Numbered from the stretch's first letter, positions 41,827-50,599 are shown. The stretch is DNA of 64,000 bases from Subtercola sp. (GCA_025463765.1 JAODBC010000092.1:1-64000); one strand, 5' to 3'. The notes: generated by a model not told the origin, from the letters alone. Numbers and translations: made by a program.

Positions 41827-42264
41827 ATGGATACCGTTCCTCCCGACATCGAGCATCAACGACCACCAGCCACAACCGACGACACCGTTCGCGCACTCGG
41901 CAAGCTCACCGAAGCACTCGAGACAGTCGAACAGGCCCGCGGTTTTCTCTACGGATTCCACCGCCTGACCGGCGCCGCCGACCTCGCACTCGGCGAGGCC
42001 GTCGATCTGTTGCGTAACGCAGGCCACGCCGAGTTGGCTGACAGCATCGAACATGACCTCGTGGGGCGGAACGTCATCGAAGGTCGCTGGACATTCCAGA
42101 TCGTCGAAGACTACGACGCCAACTACTACCGCACCTTCCACGACGCAGAAATGCAGGCCCGCGAGCAACTTGTCGAGGGTCGCCGTCACCTCTACGAAGC
42201 CGAAATGAAAGAACAGCGACGCAGTCACGGAACCCGCCACCACGAGTCTCGCCCAAACGAATAG
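41827..42264 (+). CDS. Conserved actinobacterial hypothetical protein, 145 aa
   Basis: Helical protein with TVRALGKLTEALETVEQARGFLYGFHRLTGAAD and the strongly family-like block DLVGRNVIEGRWTFQIVEDYDANYYRTFHDAE followed by a charged end (GRRHLYEAEMKEQRR). I recognise this block from uncharacterised proteins of mycobacteria and relatives. Function unknown. Confidence 0.75.
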   Translation: MDTVPPDIEHQRPPATTDDTVRALGKLTEALETVEQARGFLYGFHRLTGAADLALGEAVDLLRNAGHAELADSIEHDLVGRNVIEGRWTFQIVEDYDANYYRTFHDAEMQAREQLVEGRRHLYEAEMKEQRRSHGTRHHESRPNE

Positions 42265-42380
42265 GGTCACGTTCCCGTTCCGCGCGTGCTCTGCGCACCC
42301 TGATCGCGATGCGTGATGAGCCGCTTTCCCGTCCCGACGTCAACTGCGATCAGTGGCATTAGTGATAGATGTCTGTAGAG

Positions 42381-42410
42381 CATTCTTATATAGTTCTTTA
42401 TATAAGAATG
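42381..42410. promoter_or_regulatory. Perfect palindromic operator upstream of vapBC
   Basis: Twelve-base arms cattcttatata (42381-42392) and tatataagaatg (42399-42410) around gttctt, 13 bp upstream of the antitoxin GTG. The AT-rich arm contains a tatataa that can serve as a -10 box, so binding of the antitoxin complex would block transcription. The composition contrasts with the GC-rich surroundings. Confidence 0.8.
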
Positions 42411-42422
42411 AAGGGAGGCGCA

Positions 42423-42623
42423 GTGACGATCACGTCAATAGACATCGACCAAGACGAACTGAAGGAAGCTAAAAGGCTCACCGGGACCACCTCAAACCGA
42501 GAGACTGTTGACCTTGCCCTGCGCACCCTGATCGCGGTGCGTCGTCAACCATCCGCCGTCGAACGCATTATCGGCCGCCGCTTCGAGCCTGATCAGATCG
42601 ACGCTCCGACCATCACCCCATGA
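42423..42623 (+). CDS. vapB: VapB-type antitoxin
   Basis: 66 residues from GTG 42423, which has gggagg 6 nt upstream; the frame is open further upstream but crosses the operator. TITSIDIDQDELKEAKRLTG and SNRETVDLALRTLIAVRRQ are typical of VapB antitoxins of the ribbon-helix-helix type in actinobacteria (DELLxxAxxLTGxxSxREAVxxALRxLI). The C-terminal end (IGRRFEPDQIDAPTITP) would bind the toxin. Overlaps vapC by 4 bp. Confidence 0.87.
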   Translation: MTITSIDIDQDELKEAKRLTGTTSNRETVDLALRTLIAVRRQPSAVERIIGRRFEPDQIDAPTITP

Positions 42624-43021
42624 CGACGTTCCTCGTCGACAACAGCGTCTGGCAGAAGGCCGGCAGCAGCCCGGCGATCGCACAGCGACTCCGAGAAATC
42701 TCTCCTCACCACCTCATCATCACCTGCCCTCCCCAGGTTTTGGAGTACTGCCACTCTGCACGATCACCCGAGGAGTACGCCGAACTCCGCGAAGACATGC
42801 ACGAGCTACTTGCGGCCTGGGAACACCCCTCGGAGAAAGACGCGCTCGATATCCAGCAAGCGCTCTGGGATAACGGCCTCATTCGTGCCGCGGCCACCTT
42901 CGACTGCTTGATCGCCGCTTACGCCGTCGCTAATGACGCCGTCGTCTTGAACTCCGATCACGACTTCGGTTATATCGAGGCTGCCACGCACGGAGCCTTC
43001 CGCCAGGAATTCATCCAATAA
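42620..43021 (+). CDS. vapC: VapC-type PIN-domain ribonuclease toxin
   Basis: 133 residues. Acidic residues for metal binding: Asp7 (LVDNSVW), Glu42 (VLEYC), Asp95 (TFDCLIAAYA) and Asp113/115 (NSDHDF). This is a complete PIN domain, expected to cleave RNA when free of antitoxin. Start ATG overlaps the antitoxin stop (ATGA). Confidence 0.9.
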   Translation: MTTFLVDNSVWQKAGSSPAIAQRLREISPHHLIITCPPQVLEYCHSARSPEEYAELREDMHELLAAWEHPSEKDALDIQQALWDNGLIRAAATFDCLIAAYAVANDAVVLNSDHDFGYIEAATHGAFRQEFIQ

Positions 43022-43024
43022 CAA

Positions 43025-43250
43025 ATCGTCTCCGGTTGCTCGACATCGACCCTCAGCCCACGCTGTGCATAGCGGGCCGAGCGCAGCAGCGATTTGATCT
43101 GCGGTCGACCGCCTGCGCGTCGGCGGGTAACAACTCGTAGATATACGTGGATACCGCCATCGGCGATCCGGTTTGCCCCAGCGAAGAGTCTCAACGATCC
43201 GATCCATCAACGCCTGCTCGAGGTCGCGCTCGGCGGATCGTCGGCGAGCG
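43025..43250 (-). other. Decayed coding sequence, unidentified
   Basis: An in-frame minus-strand stretch reads AGANRIADGGIHVYLRVV ... RADVEQ-like sequence but lacks a plausible start or domain. Twenty-four consecutive bases at 43153-43176, plus six of the next seven, recur at 51853-51883, where the same GANRIADGG peptide is encoded. Two copies of the same lost gene or element are likely. Nothing else was recognised in this gap. Confidence 0.35.
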
Positions 43251-43294
43251 TCCTATAAGGGCGTGTTTTTTTGGCTCCTTTTCGACGATGGTGT

Positions 43295-44401
43295 TCAACT
43301 GGTGGCAGGTGGGGAGTCATTTGGTGTCGCACGGGAGTGTCTGTTGTTTGGCCAGACGATGTAGCCGAAAATGATCGCGATCGCGCAGCCGACAAGCGTG
43401 TCGAGAAGGCGGACGAGCGGGAAGACGGGATCTGGATTCGCGATACTCGCGCTGAGGAGCGCTGAAGCGGTGATTCCGATCGCGCTCAGGGCGTACAGCT
43501 TGGGTGCGGAAAGCACAGCGAAACCGATAGCCAGCGCGGCAGCGATAGCGACGGTCCAGCTGCTTGGAAGGAACAGCAGCACCAGTGCTGCAAAGGTTGC
43601 GCCGATGATCGTGCCGGCTACCCGATTGACTGTGCGTACGAAAACGGAACCGTACTCGGGCCGAACGACGACCGCGACGGTCAGCGGCAGCCAATACGAG
43701 TGGCTGGGTTCATGGAGGGCGACGACAGCCGCAGTTGCGATTCCCATACAGAGCGACAATCTCAGTCCGGTGCGAAGTGCGGCGGGGGTGCGCGCGATGT
43801 GCAGGTCTGCCTGAAAAAGGTCGATGCTCGACGGGCGACTAGATGAGGTAGCTTCGGTGGCTGGTGCGAATCGCCTCCGATTCCATCGGCTGAAGATCCA
43901 TGGCGAGACACCTGCGACGGCGACCACGAGGGTTCCGATGAGGTACCACACTGCTTGCTGCCACCATGGCAGGGGAAGCCCAGCGAATTGCCCGAACGAC
44001 AGCCCGATGACTGTCATCAATGCGGCTGCTGTCGCAGCTGGGCCGATGGTGCCGAGCACTCCCGCCAGCATTCCGACGGCAGCTGCGGTCACGACGAGCA
44101 TGATCGGGTCGTGTGGCAAGACGACGCCCAGAATGATCCCCGCGACGGCGCCGCCCGCTTGCGCTCCGAGCATCACAAGGCGGGTTCGATACAGCCCATT
44201 GGTTATGAAGACGACTGCGCAGGCGGCTCCGAAATACGCAACGCCGAGCGCCTCCACGTGACCTGTTCCAGCGGCGACGACGGCAACGACGCCGGCAGCG
44301 AGCACCGCTCGGAGCGCTGGAGAGAGCGCCCAGGCAGCATCGTTTGGTCTGAGCGCTCGCACAGTCGACTTCCACGTACCAGGTACCGCTAGAGAGGACA
44401 T
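43295..44401 (-). CDS. FUSC family membrane protein (aromatic-acid-exporter-like)
   Basis: 368 residues. Two sets of hydrophobic helices: ALRAVLAAGVVAVVAAGTG, AYFGAACAVVFITNGLY, GAVAGIILGVVLPH and so on, then a soluble linker (RRRFAPATEATSSSRPSS) and a second set with HSYWLPLTVAVVVRPEYGSVFVRTVNRVAGTIIGA, which is the FUSC signature. It probably exports toxic organic acids. Its ATG overlaps as TGATG the stop of a hydrolase remnant upstream, suggesting former operon coupling with the MarR gene at 44841. Confidence 0.87.
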   Translation of the reverse strand: MSSLAVPGTWKSTVRALRPNDAAWALSPALRAVLAAGVVAVVAAGTGHVEALGVAYFGAACAVVFITNGLYRTRLVMLGAQAGGAVAGIILGVVLPHDPIMLVVTAAAVGMLAGVLGTIGPAATAAALMTVIGLSFGQFAGLPLPWWQQAVWYLIGTLVVAVAGVSPWIFSRWNRRRFAPATEATSSSRPSSIDLFQADLHIARTPAALRTGLRLSLCMGIATAAVVALHEPSHSYWLPLTVAVVVRPEYGSVFVRTVNRVAGTIIGATFAALVLLFLPSSWTVAIAAALAIGFAVLSAPKLYALSAIGITASALLSASIANPDPVFPLVRLLDTLVGCAIAIIFGYIVWPNNRHSRATPNDSPPATS

Positions 44402-44598
44402 CACTCGCCTGCCCGAAGAAAGGCTGCGGTGATGTCTGGTCGCAGGAAGGGGCTCATGTGGCTTCTTTCGTGGAGCACGTGAAACTCGGCGCGCGGCATC
44501 CGCGTCGTGCAGGCACTGTCGGGCGTAGTCGATGACCGGCGAGCCCGTGGCGCGCTCTGACGCAGTGAACCAGCGATCGGTCGCCACTCGCGCGTCAT
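44401..44598 (-). pseudogene. C-terminal remnant of an alpha/beta hydrolase
   Basis: The frame ending at 44401 reads MPRAEFHVLHERSHMSPFLR and PDITAAFLRAGE, the usual last strand and catalytic-His region of alpha/beta hydrolases (here RSHMSP in place of GCGHMSP). Nothing upstream in 44599-44840 continues the fold; a short minus-strand frame at 44595-44825 (MKVDQLRSQVAG...) is not recognisable. The gene has lost its 5' part between the MarR and FUSC genes. Confidence 0.45.
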
Positions 44599-44840
44599 GC
44601 GGGCATCCTGCCCTCGTAAACGCTCTCAGCGCAGGAGTCAGCCATTGCGGATGCGCCCTTCAGGGTCGAAACGTTTCTGCGTCCGCGGTCATCGGGCAGC
44701 TGTGGAATCGGTGGCAGGTGCCGCAGCGCGGTCGAGGTGGAGGTGCGGTCGTCGAGCACGCTCAGCCGAACCGTGCCAGCGACCTGGCTACGGAGCTGAT
44801 CGACCTTCATTGCAGGCTCCACCATGGCTCTTGTGCTGGA

Positions 44841-45278
44841 TTACTTGGGCCCGTGCACTTCGTAGGTGAGCTGTGTCATCTGGCGAAGGGTGGCCCGAGT
44901 GATTTCGAGGTCGCGTTGGGGCAAAGCTCCGAAGCGAACTTCATGGCTCTTTGCCGCTCTTTGCCACAGCCGCTGCTGTACCTCGAGCCCGCTCGGGGTG
45001 AGGGCGATGAGCGGCGATGTTTTGTGGTCAGGGTTGGGGTGCAGTTCCAGCAGTCCGGTCGCGACCATCTCGTTGACGGTCTTCTGTACGGCCTGTCGGC
45101 TCTGGCCCATCCGGCGGGCCGCGCGGGCGACGGTGGTTGACGGGTCGGTGATCGCGTCCATAACGTGCCACTGAGGAAGGGTGACGTTCTCTTGCGCGGC
45201 GATATCTTCACCCGACATGCGAAGTGCACCAGCTGCTTCGTAGACTTCCGCGATCAAGGTCGACATCTCATCCTGCAT
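44841..45278 (-). CDS. MarR-family transcriptional regulator
   Basis: 145 residues. Winged helix: NVTLPQWHVMDAITDPS, HTH VARAARRMGQSRQAVQKTVNEMVATGLLEL and wing NPDHKTSPLIALT. Divergent from the CocE hydrolase; an inverted repeat in the 94-bp gap is the likely operator for both. It is first in line with the hydrolase remnant and FUSC exporter on the minus strand. Confidence 0.88.
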   Translation of the reverse strand: MQDEMSTLIAEVYEAAGALRMSGEDIAAQENVTLPQWHVMDAITDPSTTVARAARRMGQSRQAVQKTVNEMVATGLLELHPNPDHKTSPLIALTPSGLEVQQRLWQRAAKSHEVRFGALPQRDLEITRATLRQMTQLTYEVHGPK

Positions 45279-45294
45279 TTATTATCCGTTCCCT

Positions 45295-45322
45295 ATTGAC
45301 AACTAGTTACCATATTGTCAAT
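45295..45322. promoter_or_regulatory. MarR-type operator over the CocE promoter
   Basis: Perfect 8-bp arms attgacaa (45295-45302) and ttgtcaat (45315-45322) separated by 12 bp. The left arm contains a plus-strand -35 TTGACA (45297-45302) and the right arm leads into TATACT (45322-45327), so regulator binding would cover the promoter of the hydrolase gene. The spacing is 19 bp, slightly long. Confidence 0.65.
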
Positions 45323-45372
45323 ATACTACCAGAGCGAATCTGCACGTACAACACAGGAAGACGTAGAACACC

Positions 45373-47121
45373 ATGAACACGAAAGTGGCCGGCACAGCGC
45401 CGGGCGAACGCCAGCTCAACGGTCCACAGACCAGCGGGCGCGACTACCGCAACCTGTCGGAGCCGCGCTTCGACATGATCCGCGAGAACAACGTTCCGAT
45501 CACGCTCCGTGACGGAACCGTGCTGCTTGCAGATGTGTTCCGACCCGACAGCGACAGCGCTTTTCCCGTGCTGGTCGCGTTCTCGGCCTACCCCCGGCAG
45601 ATGCAGGATCTCGGCGCACCGATGGGGTTCATCGAGGCCGGGGCATCCGACTTCTTCGTTCCGCGCGGCTACGTGCACATCATCGTCTCGGCTCGCGGCA
45701 TCAGCGGCTCCGGCGGTGAGTGGTCCATGCTCGATCAGCAGGAGCGAGACGACATCCACGACGTCGTCGAGTGGTCTGCGGTGCAGCCGTGGAGCACGGG
45801 CGACATCGGCATGATCGGTATCAGCTACTTCGCGATCGCTCAGATCGCTGCGGCATCGACTCGTCCGCCGCACCTGAAGGCGATCTTCCCGGTGGCGCTC
45901 ACCACCGACATGTATGAGGCGGTGTACCACCACGGCGTGCTCAGCTCGGGCTTCATCTCGTCGTGGCTGACCACCATCGGAATCCTCGCCGGGGTGAAGG
46001 ATGAGACGTGGCGAAGTCGGCGCGTGGATTTCGTTCACGACATCCTCAACCGCCCCGCCATTCACGCGCACATGCAACACATGAACGGCGAATCGATCAT
46101 GGCGATCATGAAGAACGTCGTTCGAGCGCACGCACCCGAGGAGCCCTACGGCAGGCTTCTGCTCGAGGCTGAGACCGGGCATCCGACCCGCGACGAGTTC
46201 TGGGAGAAGCGCGACATGCGGCCAGGGCTTGCAGACATCGACATCCCCGTCTACCTCGGCTGCGACTGGGACAATGCACCACTGCACCTGCCCACCACCT
46301 TCACCGCGTGGAAGGCCCTGCGGCACAACCCCAACGTGCGCATGACGCTGCTCGGATCACACGGACTCACCTGGCCGTGGGAGAGCCTGCACGTCGAGGC
46401 TCTCGCGTGGTTCGATCACTGGCTGAAGGATGCCGACACCGGCATCCTCGACGGCCCAGCGATCCGCTACGTCATGCCCGGCACCGACGCATGGCGTACC
46501 GCCGAAGTGTGGCCGCCGGCCGAGACCACGCTCACCCCTTTCGCGCTCCGCGCCGACGGCACCCTCGCCCAGGACGAGGGCGACGCCGGATCACGTGAGT
46601 ACCTCTACCTGCCCGCCGACTCCGGTCGCCCGAAGAACGCGAACGCGCCCGAATACCCCAACCTTCTTCAGTGGGCACTGCCGGTTCCAGCAGAAGGCAT
46701 GGAATTCGTGGGCGACATCGAGCTGCAGCTCGACGCGACCATCACCGCACTCGACACGGCCTGGATGATCGTGCTCGAAGACGTGGATGCCGACGGCACA
46801 GCCGAGACCATCACCGCCGGCTGGCAGCGCGCCATGCTCCGCACCGTGAACGAAGCCGCGAGCACACCGGGCGCGCCAGCGATCGAATGCATAACCCCAA
46901 CCGCGATCACGCCCGGCGAACTCGTTCGATACCGCATCTCGATCGTGCCAAACGCCCGGCACCTCGAGCCGGGACACACGCTGAGACTGACGATCTCGAG
47001 CGAGGACGAGGCGAAAGACATACCGACGGCCCTTGGATTCACCCACACCCCCGCCGCGCAGTCATCGCTGAACACCATCCACTCGTCGTCACGACTGATG
47101 CTGCCGATCGTGCGCAGCTGA
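45373..47121 (+). CDS. CocE/NonD family serine hydrolase (X-Pro dipeptidyl-peptidase S15 type)
   Basis: 582 residues. The alpha/beta hydrolase domain (about 40-350) has ITLRDGTVLLADVFRPD, FVPRGYVHIIVSARGISGSGGEWS, the nucleophile elbow GMIGISYF with Ser151, and HGLTWPWESLHVEALAWFDHWLKD near the catalytic His region. The C-terminal beta domain (XPP C-terminal, about 385-580) has LPVPAEGMEFVGDIELQLDATI and GHTLRLTISS. It cleaves esters or amide bonds of an unknown substrate. Controlled by the divergent MarR. Confidence 0.9.
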   Translation: MNTKVAGTAPGERQLNGPQTSGRDYRNLSEPRFDMIRENNVPITLRDGTVLLADVFRPDSDSAFPVLVAFSAYPRQMQDLGAPMGFIEAGASDFFVPRGYVHIIVSARGISGSGGEWSMLDQQERDDIHDVVEWSAVQPWSTGDIGMIGISYFAIAQIAAASTRPPHLKAIFPVALTTDMYEAVYHHGVLSSGFISSWLTTIGILAGVKDETWRSRRVDFVHDILNRPAIHAHMQHMNGESIMAIMKNVVRAHAPEEPYGRLLLEAETGHPTRDEFWEKRDMRPGLADIDIPVYLGCDWDNAPLHLPTTFTAWKALRHNPNVRMTLLGSHGLTWPWESLHVEALAWFDHWLKDADTGILDGPAIRYVMPGTDAWRTAEVWPPAETTLTPFALRADGTLAQDEGDAGSREYLYLPADSGRPKNANAPEYPNLLQWALPVPAEGMEFVGDIELQLDATITALDTAWMIVLEDVDADGTAETITAGWQRAMLRTVNEAASTPGAPAIECITPTAITPGELVRYRISIVPNARHLEPGHTLRLTISSEDEAKDIPTALGFTHTPAAQSSLNTIHSSSRLMLPIVRS

Positions 47122-47172
47122 TTCGGCGCGTCTTGTTCTTCGCGGTCAATGCCGCCGTGAGGTGAAGACTCA

Positions 47173-47328
47173 ATGATGAACGAAATCTCTGTCGCTCCTG
47201 AACCAGAAGACGTTCGTGTCCTCGGCGGAATTCTTATGACCGCCATCGGCGGGTTCGTGGACGCATACCTCTTGCTTCGCGACGGAGTTTTCGGGTTCTG
47301 TCGACGACGACTGCCAAGTCGCCTTTGA
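47173..47328 (+). pseudogene. N-terminal remnant of a DUF1275 (YoaK-like) membrane protein
   Basis: MMNEISVAPEPEDV then LGGILMTAIGGFVDAYLLLR and DGVFGF match the first helix of DUF1275 proteins (GFVDAY...GGVF), then coding breaks at about 47299 where sequence homologous to the toxin gene at 53823 takes over on the other strand. The remaining ~200 residues of a normal protein are missing. Confidence 0.5.
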
Positions 47329-47416
47329 GGCGGTAGCACCGGGAGGTGTCGAACAGCGCCGGATGAATTCGCAGATAGTCGTGAGCCGACGGGCGGCGAA
47401 GAAAGCCCCCGTCCAC
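47299..47416 (-). pseudogene. Fragment of a toxin gene homologous to the one at 53823-54209
   Basis: Reads SAHDYLRIHPALFDTSRCYR and LKGDLAVV, against AHDYLRIHPALFDSSRCYR and LKGDLAVV in the complete toxin. DNA identity over about 75-80 bp is near perfect (compare 47312-47387 with 54001-54076). Both ends of the toxin are missing, so this is an internal scrap joined to the DUF1275 remnant. Confidence 0.75.
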
Positions 47417-47501
47417 TAGCTCTCGGAATTTGGCGTGGGCGTCGAGCGTTTAAGAATCCTCCCCATCTTCCGGTCAAGGTAATCGGCTTTAGGCACTGGG
47501 T

Positions 47502-48104
47502 TCACGTGCTCGAATGGACTTCACTCATGGCTTCATCCAGGAGAAGGACCGGATCGATCGTGCCCCCCGAGCGCAGCCAGACGCGAGTCGTTACCTCAAC
47601 GCAGGCTAGGGCAGCGCCAAGAATGGCTGCGGCGCGATCATCGAGTGCGAGCGCACCCGGGCGGGTCGGCGCCAGACGTCTTGCGATCTCAGGCACGAGG
47701 AGTTTGTCCCAGTCGCGGCGTTTTTCTGCACTGCGAGCCTGGATCGACGGGCTGTCGAGGATTACTTTAGCGACAGCGGCGATGTCTGCCCCTTGGAACG
47801 CAGGGGCATCGATCAGCACGCGAAACGCTGCACCGAGCGACTTCCAGGCGACTTCACCTTGGGGTCGCATCCGAAGGGCATCGAGTACGCGCTGACCCGC
47901 TTCATGCAAGCCCGAGAGTAGAACGTCCTCTTTCGTCGGGAAGTAACGAAAGAAGGACCGCGGCGAAATACCGGCTGCGGCCGCTATCTGCGTGGTCGTC
48001 ACGGAATCGAATCCGCGCTCAACAAAGAGCTTCAGCGCGGTGGCCGCCACCTCGTCTTTCATCGCGGAACGAGTTCGGTCCCTCAGGTTACGAGTATCAG
48101 ACAT
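47502..48104 (-). CDS. TetR-family transcriptional regulator
   Basis: 200 residues. HTH: EVAATALKLFVERGFDSVTTTQIAAAAGISPRSFFRYFPTKEDVL, a textbook TetR_N domain; the C-terminal ligand domain has PAFQGADIAAVAKVILDSP and AAAILGAALACVEVTTRVWLRSGG, like the acyl-ligand TetR subgroup. Divergent from the SDR-Ddn fusion gene (75 bp gap), which it probably represses. A short tgcc-tatct-ggca palindrome lies in the gap. Confidence 0.88.
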   Translation of the reverse strand: MSDTRNLRDRTRSAMKDEVAATALKLFVERGFDSVTTTQIAAAAGISPRSFFRYFPTKEDVLLSGLHEAGQRVLDALRMRPQGEVAWKSLGAAFRVLIDAPAFQGADIAAVAKVILDSPSIQARSAEKRRDWDKLLVPEIARRLAPTRPGALALDDRAAAILGAALACVEVTTRVWLRSGGTIDPVLLLDEAMSEVHSST

Positions 48105-48179
48105 AGGGCAATCGTAACGGAATCTGCCTATCTGGCATAGACTGTCACTTTGACATTCACTGTAATCGAAAGGCTTTTC

Positions 48180-49424
48180 ATGCTGCCATTGCGCCATTCA
48201 TCTGAAACGGTCCTCATCACTGGAGCGAGTTCTGGGATAGGAATGGAATTCGCTAGCCAGCTCGCGGGGCGAGGCTCGAACTTGGTACTTGTCGCCCGTC
48301 GGGCCGATCGACTCGAGTCCCTCGCAGAGAAACTGCGTTCGGAATATGGAATCTCTGTCACGACCGTGGCCATCGACCTCTCCCAGCCCGCACCCGGCGA
48401 AATCCTCCTAAGCCAACTGGTCGACCGAGAAATCACGGTCACCAGCGTCATCAACAACGCCGGATTCGGCATGTGGGGGAAGTTCCTCGAATCCGATCCG
48501 AACCGATTACGCACGATGATGGCGTTGAATGTCACCGCGGTGATGGATATAAGCCGGGCGTTTCTTCCGCTCCTTCAGCTTCGCGGCGGGGGATACCTTA
48601 TAAACATCACGAGTCTCGCGGCCTATTCGTCCATTCCCATGCAGGGTGCGTACTCTGCTACCAAAGCCTTCGTGCTCAGCTTCACAGAAGCGCTGTGGGC
48701 AGAGACACGCGGCAGTGGAGTGCGTGTACTTGCTTTCGCACCTGGCGTCACAACTACCGAGTTTTTCGACGTGTTGCAAGTGGACGACTCCGCGGCTAGT
48801 GCGGGGAGAGCACAAAGCCCCAAACAAGTGGTAGATACTGCCTTGAGTATCCTGGATCGCCGTGATCCCCCGCCGAGCTGGGTGTCCGGGCACCTGAATC
48901 ACCTTATTGCCGTGCTGCCCCGCTACCTCACCCGGCGGCGTGCGGTGCTTCTGACCGGCAGAACCACCATGCGCAACATCACAACCGCGCAGTCAGAGGC
49001 CATCCCAGCGAGGTCGGAGAAAATTCGTCAGGCTCTCGGACTCGACCTGACGTCTTCAGGACGCCAACATGTGATCGACATCACGACGACTGGTGCAAAA
49101 TCGGGGCGTCCTCGGCGCATCGAGATCTGGTTTCACCACTACGACGGGCGCTGGTTCCTCAGTGGCACACCCGGTCCGAAAAGCTGGTACGCCAATCTCC
49201 TCAAAAATCCCGATTTCACCTTCCACCTGAAGCACGGCATTCACGCCGACCTGCCAGCGACCGCGCGTCCGATTGTGGAAGCCGAGGAGCGGCGCGCCAT
49301 ATTCGCCCGGATGGTGGAGGTCTACAACCTCCCAAAGAATCCCGCCAGAGTCCCCCAACCCGTTCGCGTCGAAGACCTGCTTACGGGAAGTCCGCTCGTC
49401 GAGATCAGTTTCGCCTCGATCTAG
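48180..49424 (+). CDS. Short-chain dehydrogenase fused to a Ddn-type (F420H2-dependent) reductase domain
   Basis: 414 residues. Residues 1-265 are a classical SDR: TGASSGIG at 14-21, VINNAGFG, SLAAYSSIPMQGAYSATK with the YxxxK pair. Residues ~285-414 match the deazaflavin-dependent nitroreductase (Ddn) split-barrel family: HVIDITTTGAKSGRPRRIEIWFHHYDG, FLSGTPGPKSWYANLLKNPDFTFHLKHG. Both usually occur as separate proteins; the frame is continuous with no internal stop. Start ATG 48180 has gaaagg. The chain may couple an NAD(P)H step to an F420H2 step on one substrate. Divergent TetR regulation is likely. Confidence 0.85.
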   Translation: MLPLRHSSETVLITGASSGIGMEFASQLAGRGSNLVLVARRADRLESLAEKLRSEYGISVTTVAIDLSQPAPGEILLSQLVDREITVTSVINNAGFGMWGKFLESDPNRLRTMMALNVTAVMDISRAFLPLLQLRGGGYLINITSLAAYSSIPMQGAYSATKAFVLSFTEALWAETRGSGVRVLAFAPGVTTTEFFDVLQVDDSAASAGRAQSPKQVVDTALSILDRRDPPPSWVSGHLNHLIAVLPRYLTRRRAVLLTGRTTMRNITTAQSEAIPARSEKIRQALGLDLTSSGRQHVIDITTTGAKSGRPRRIEIWFHHYDGRWFLSGTPGPKSWYANLLKNPDFTFHLKHGIHADLPATARPIVEAEERRAIFARMVEVYNLPKNPARVPQPVRVEDLLTGSPLVEISFASI

Positions 49425-49558
49425 TCGCGGGCCCCAGGTTCGAGCTCGTCGACCGTGCAGGCAACGTGCGATGGATGTTCAGGGATCTGAGAGGGGCGTC
49501 GGCAGAGAACGATCGCTACCGGCGAACGTAGCGCCATCCACGGTGCATCCGATGTTCC

Positions 49559-50599
49559 TCAAGCACCCGGCATGGCCAGCAGAATCTTGCCACTAGTTCC
49601 ACGAGCGAGAAGTTCGTGGGCCGCCCCGACCTCGCTCAGCTGGAAACGTGCCCCGATGACAGGTTGCAGCTTCTTCTGGCTGAGGAGCGACAATAGCGCG
49701 GTCAGGTCGTCCCGGAACCACCCCAGATGAGCGGGCACATATGTCGACGACAAATATCCGTCCAAGCCGATCCCACGGGTGAAGGTGGCAAGGGCGCTCA
49801 TCCGCACCCCACCCGCAGCGGCGCTGATAATGCCGGAGAAGCTTCGCCGACCCCCTCGCAAAGCACCCGATGCCCCGTAGGTGACAAGCTTTCCGCCAGC
49901 CCCGAGCAGGCCGAGCGACCGCCTTCCCACCGCTCCGCCCACTCCATCGAAAGCGGCGTCGATACCATCCGGCGCGATCCGACGCACCTGCCCCGCCCAC
50001 TTGCCCGTGCGATCGATGCCCTCCACCCCGCGCTCTGACAACTGTTTTACGCGGGTACCTGAAGCGGTACCGATCACGCGAAGTCCTCGCGAGACCGCCA
50101 GCTCGGCAAGGGCACTGCCGACTCCGCCGGCGGCACCGTGCACTAGAACCGTTCCACCCGCACCGACCGGGGCGACTCGAGTCAGCATTTGCCAAGCAGT
50201 GACATAGTTCAGCACTAACGCCACAGCATCGGCCGCATCAACATTCTCCGGTACCGGCGTTACGGACTCCGTCGAAACCAGCAGATGTGAGCCATACCCG
50301 CCACGTCCGTCAGTCCGCGCAACCACGCGCTGCCCGATCGAGTAACCGATGACGCCTGCTCCTACCGCATCGATTCGACCGACGGAGTCATATCCAGGCA
50401 CCACCCCGCCACCCGCGATCGGGCCTCCGAGCCCCTCCCGCAGCAGAAGGTCCCCATACGCCACCCCAGCGAACTCCGCGGCGATGCGGATTTCGCCAGG
50501 CCCGGGCGCTCCGAAAGTCCGCGGCGCAGACTGCAAAACTCCCGGACCACCACGGCGTCTAATAGCTACGACCTGCCCAACAACCTCGCTGCTGTTCAT
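49559..50599 (-). CDS. Quinone oxidoreductase-like MDR protein
   Basis: 346 residues, zinc-less medium-chain reductase: FAGVAYGDLLLREGLGG, VLVHGAAGGVGSALAELA for NADPH and the end TSGKILLAMPGA. ATG 50599 follows gagaggg. Divergent from the MarR gene at 50682 with a double palindromic operator between them, so probably induced by an electrophile or quinone-like ligand of that regulator. Confidence 0.88.
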   Translation of the reverse strand: MNSSEVVGQVVAIRRRGGPGVLQSAPRTFGAPGPGEIRIAAEFAGVAYGDLLLREGLGGPIAGGGVVPGYDSVGRIDAVGAGVIGYSIGQRVVARTDGRGGYGSHLLVSTESVTPVPENVDAADAVALVLNYVTAWQMLTRVAPVGAGGTVLVHGAAGGVGSALAELAVSRGLRVIGTASGTRVKQLSERGVEGIDRTGKWAGQVRRIAPDGIDAAFDGVGGAVGRRSLGLLGAGGKLVTYGASGALRGGRRSFSGIISAAAGGVRMSALATFTRGIGLDGYLSSTYVPAHLGWFRDDLTALLSLLSQKKLQPVIGARFQLSEVGAAHELLARGTSGKILLAMPGA

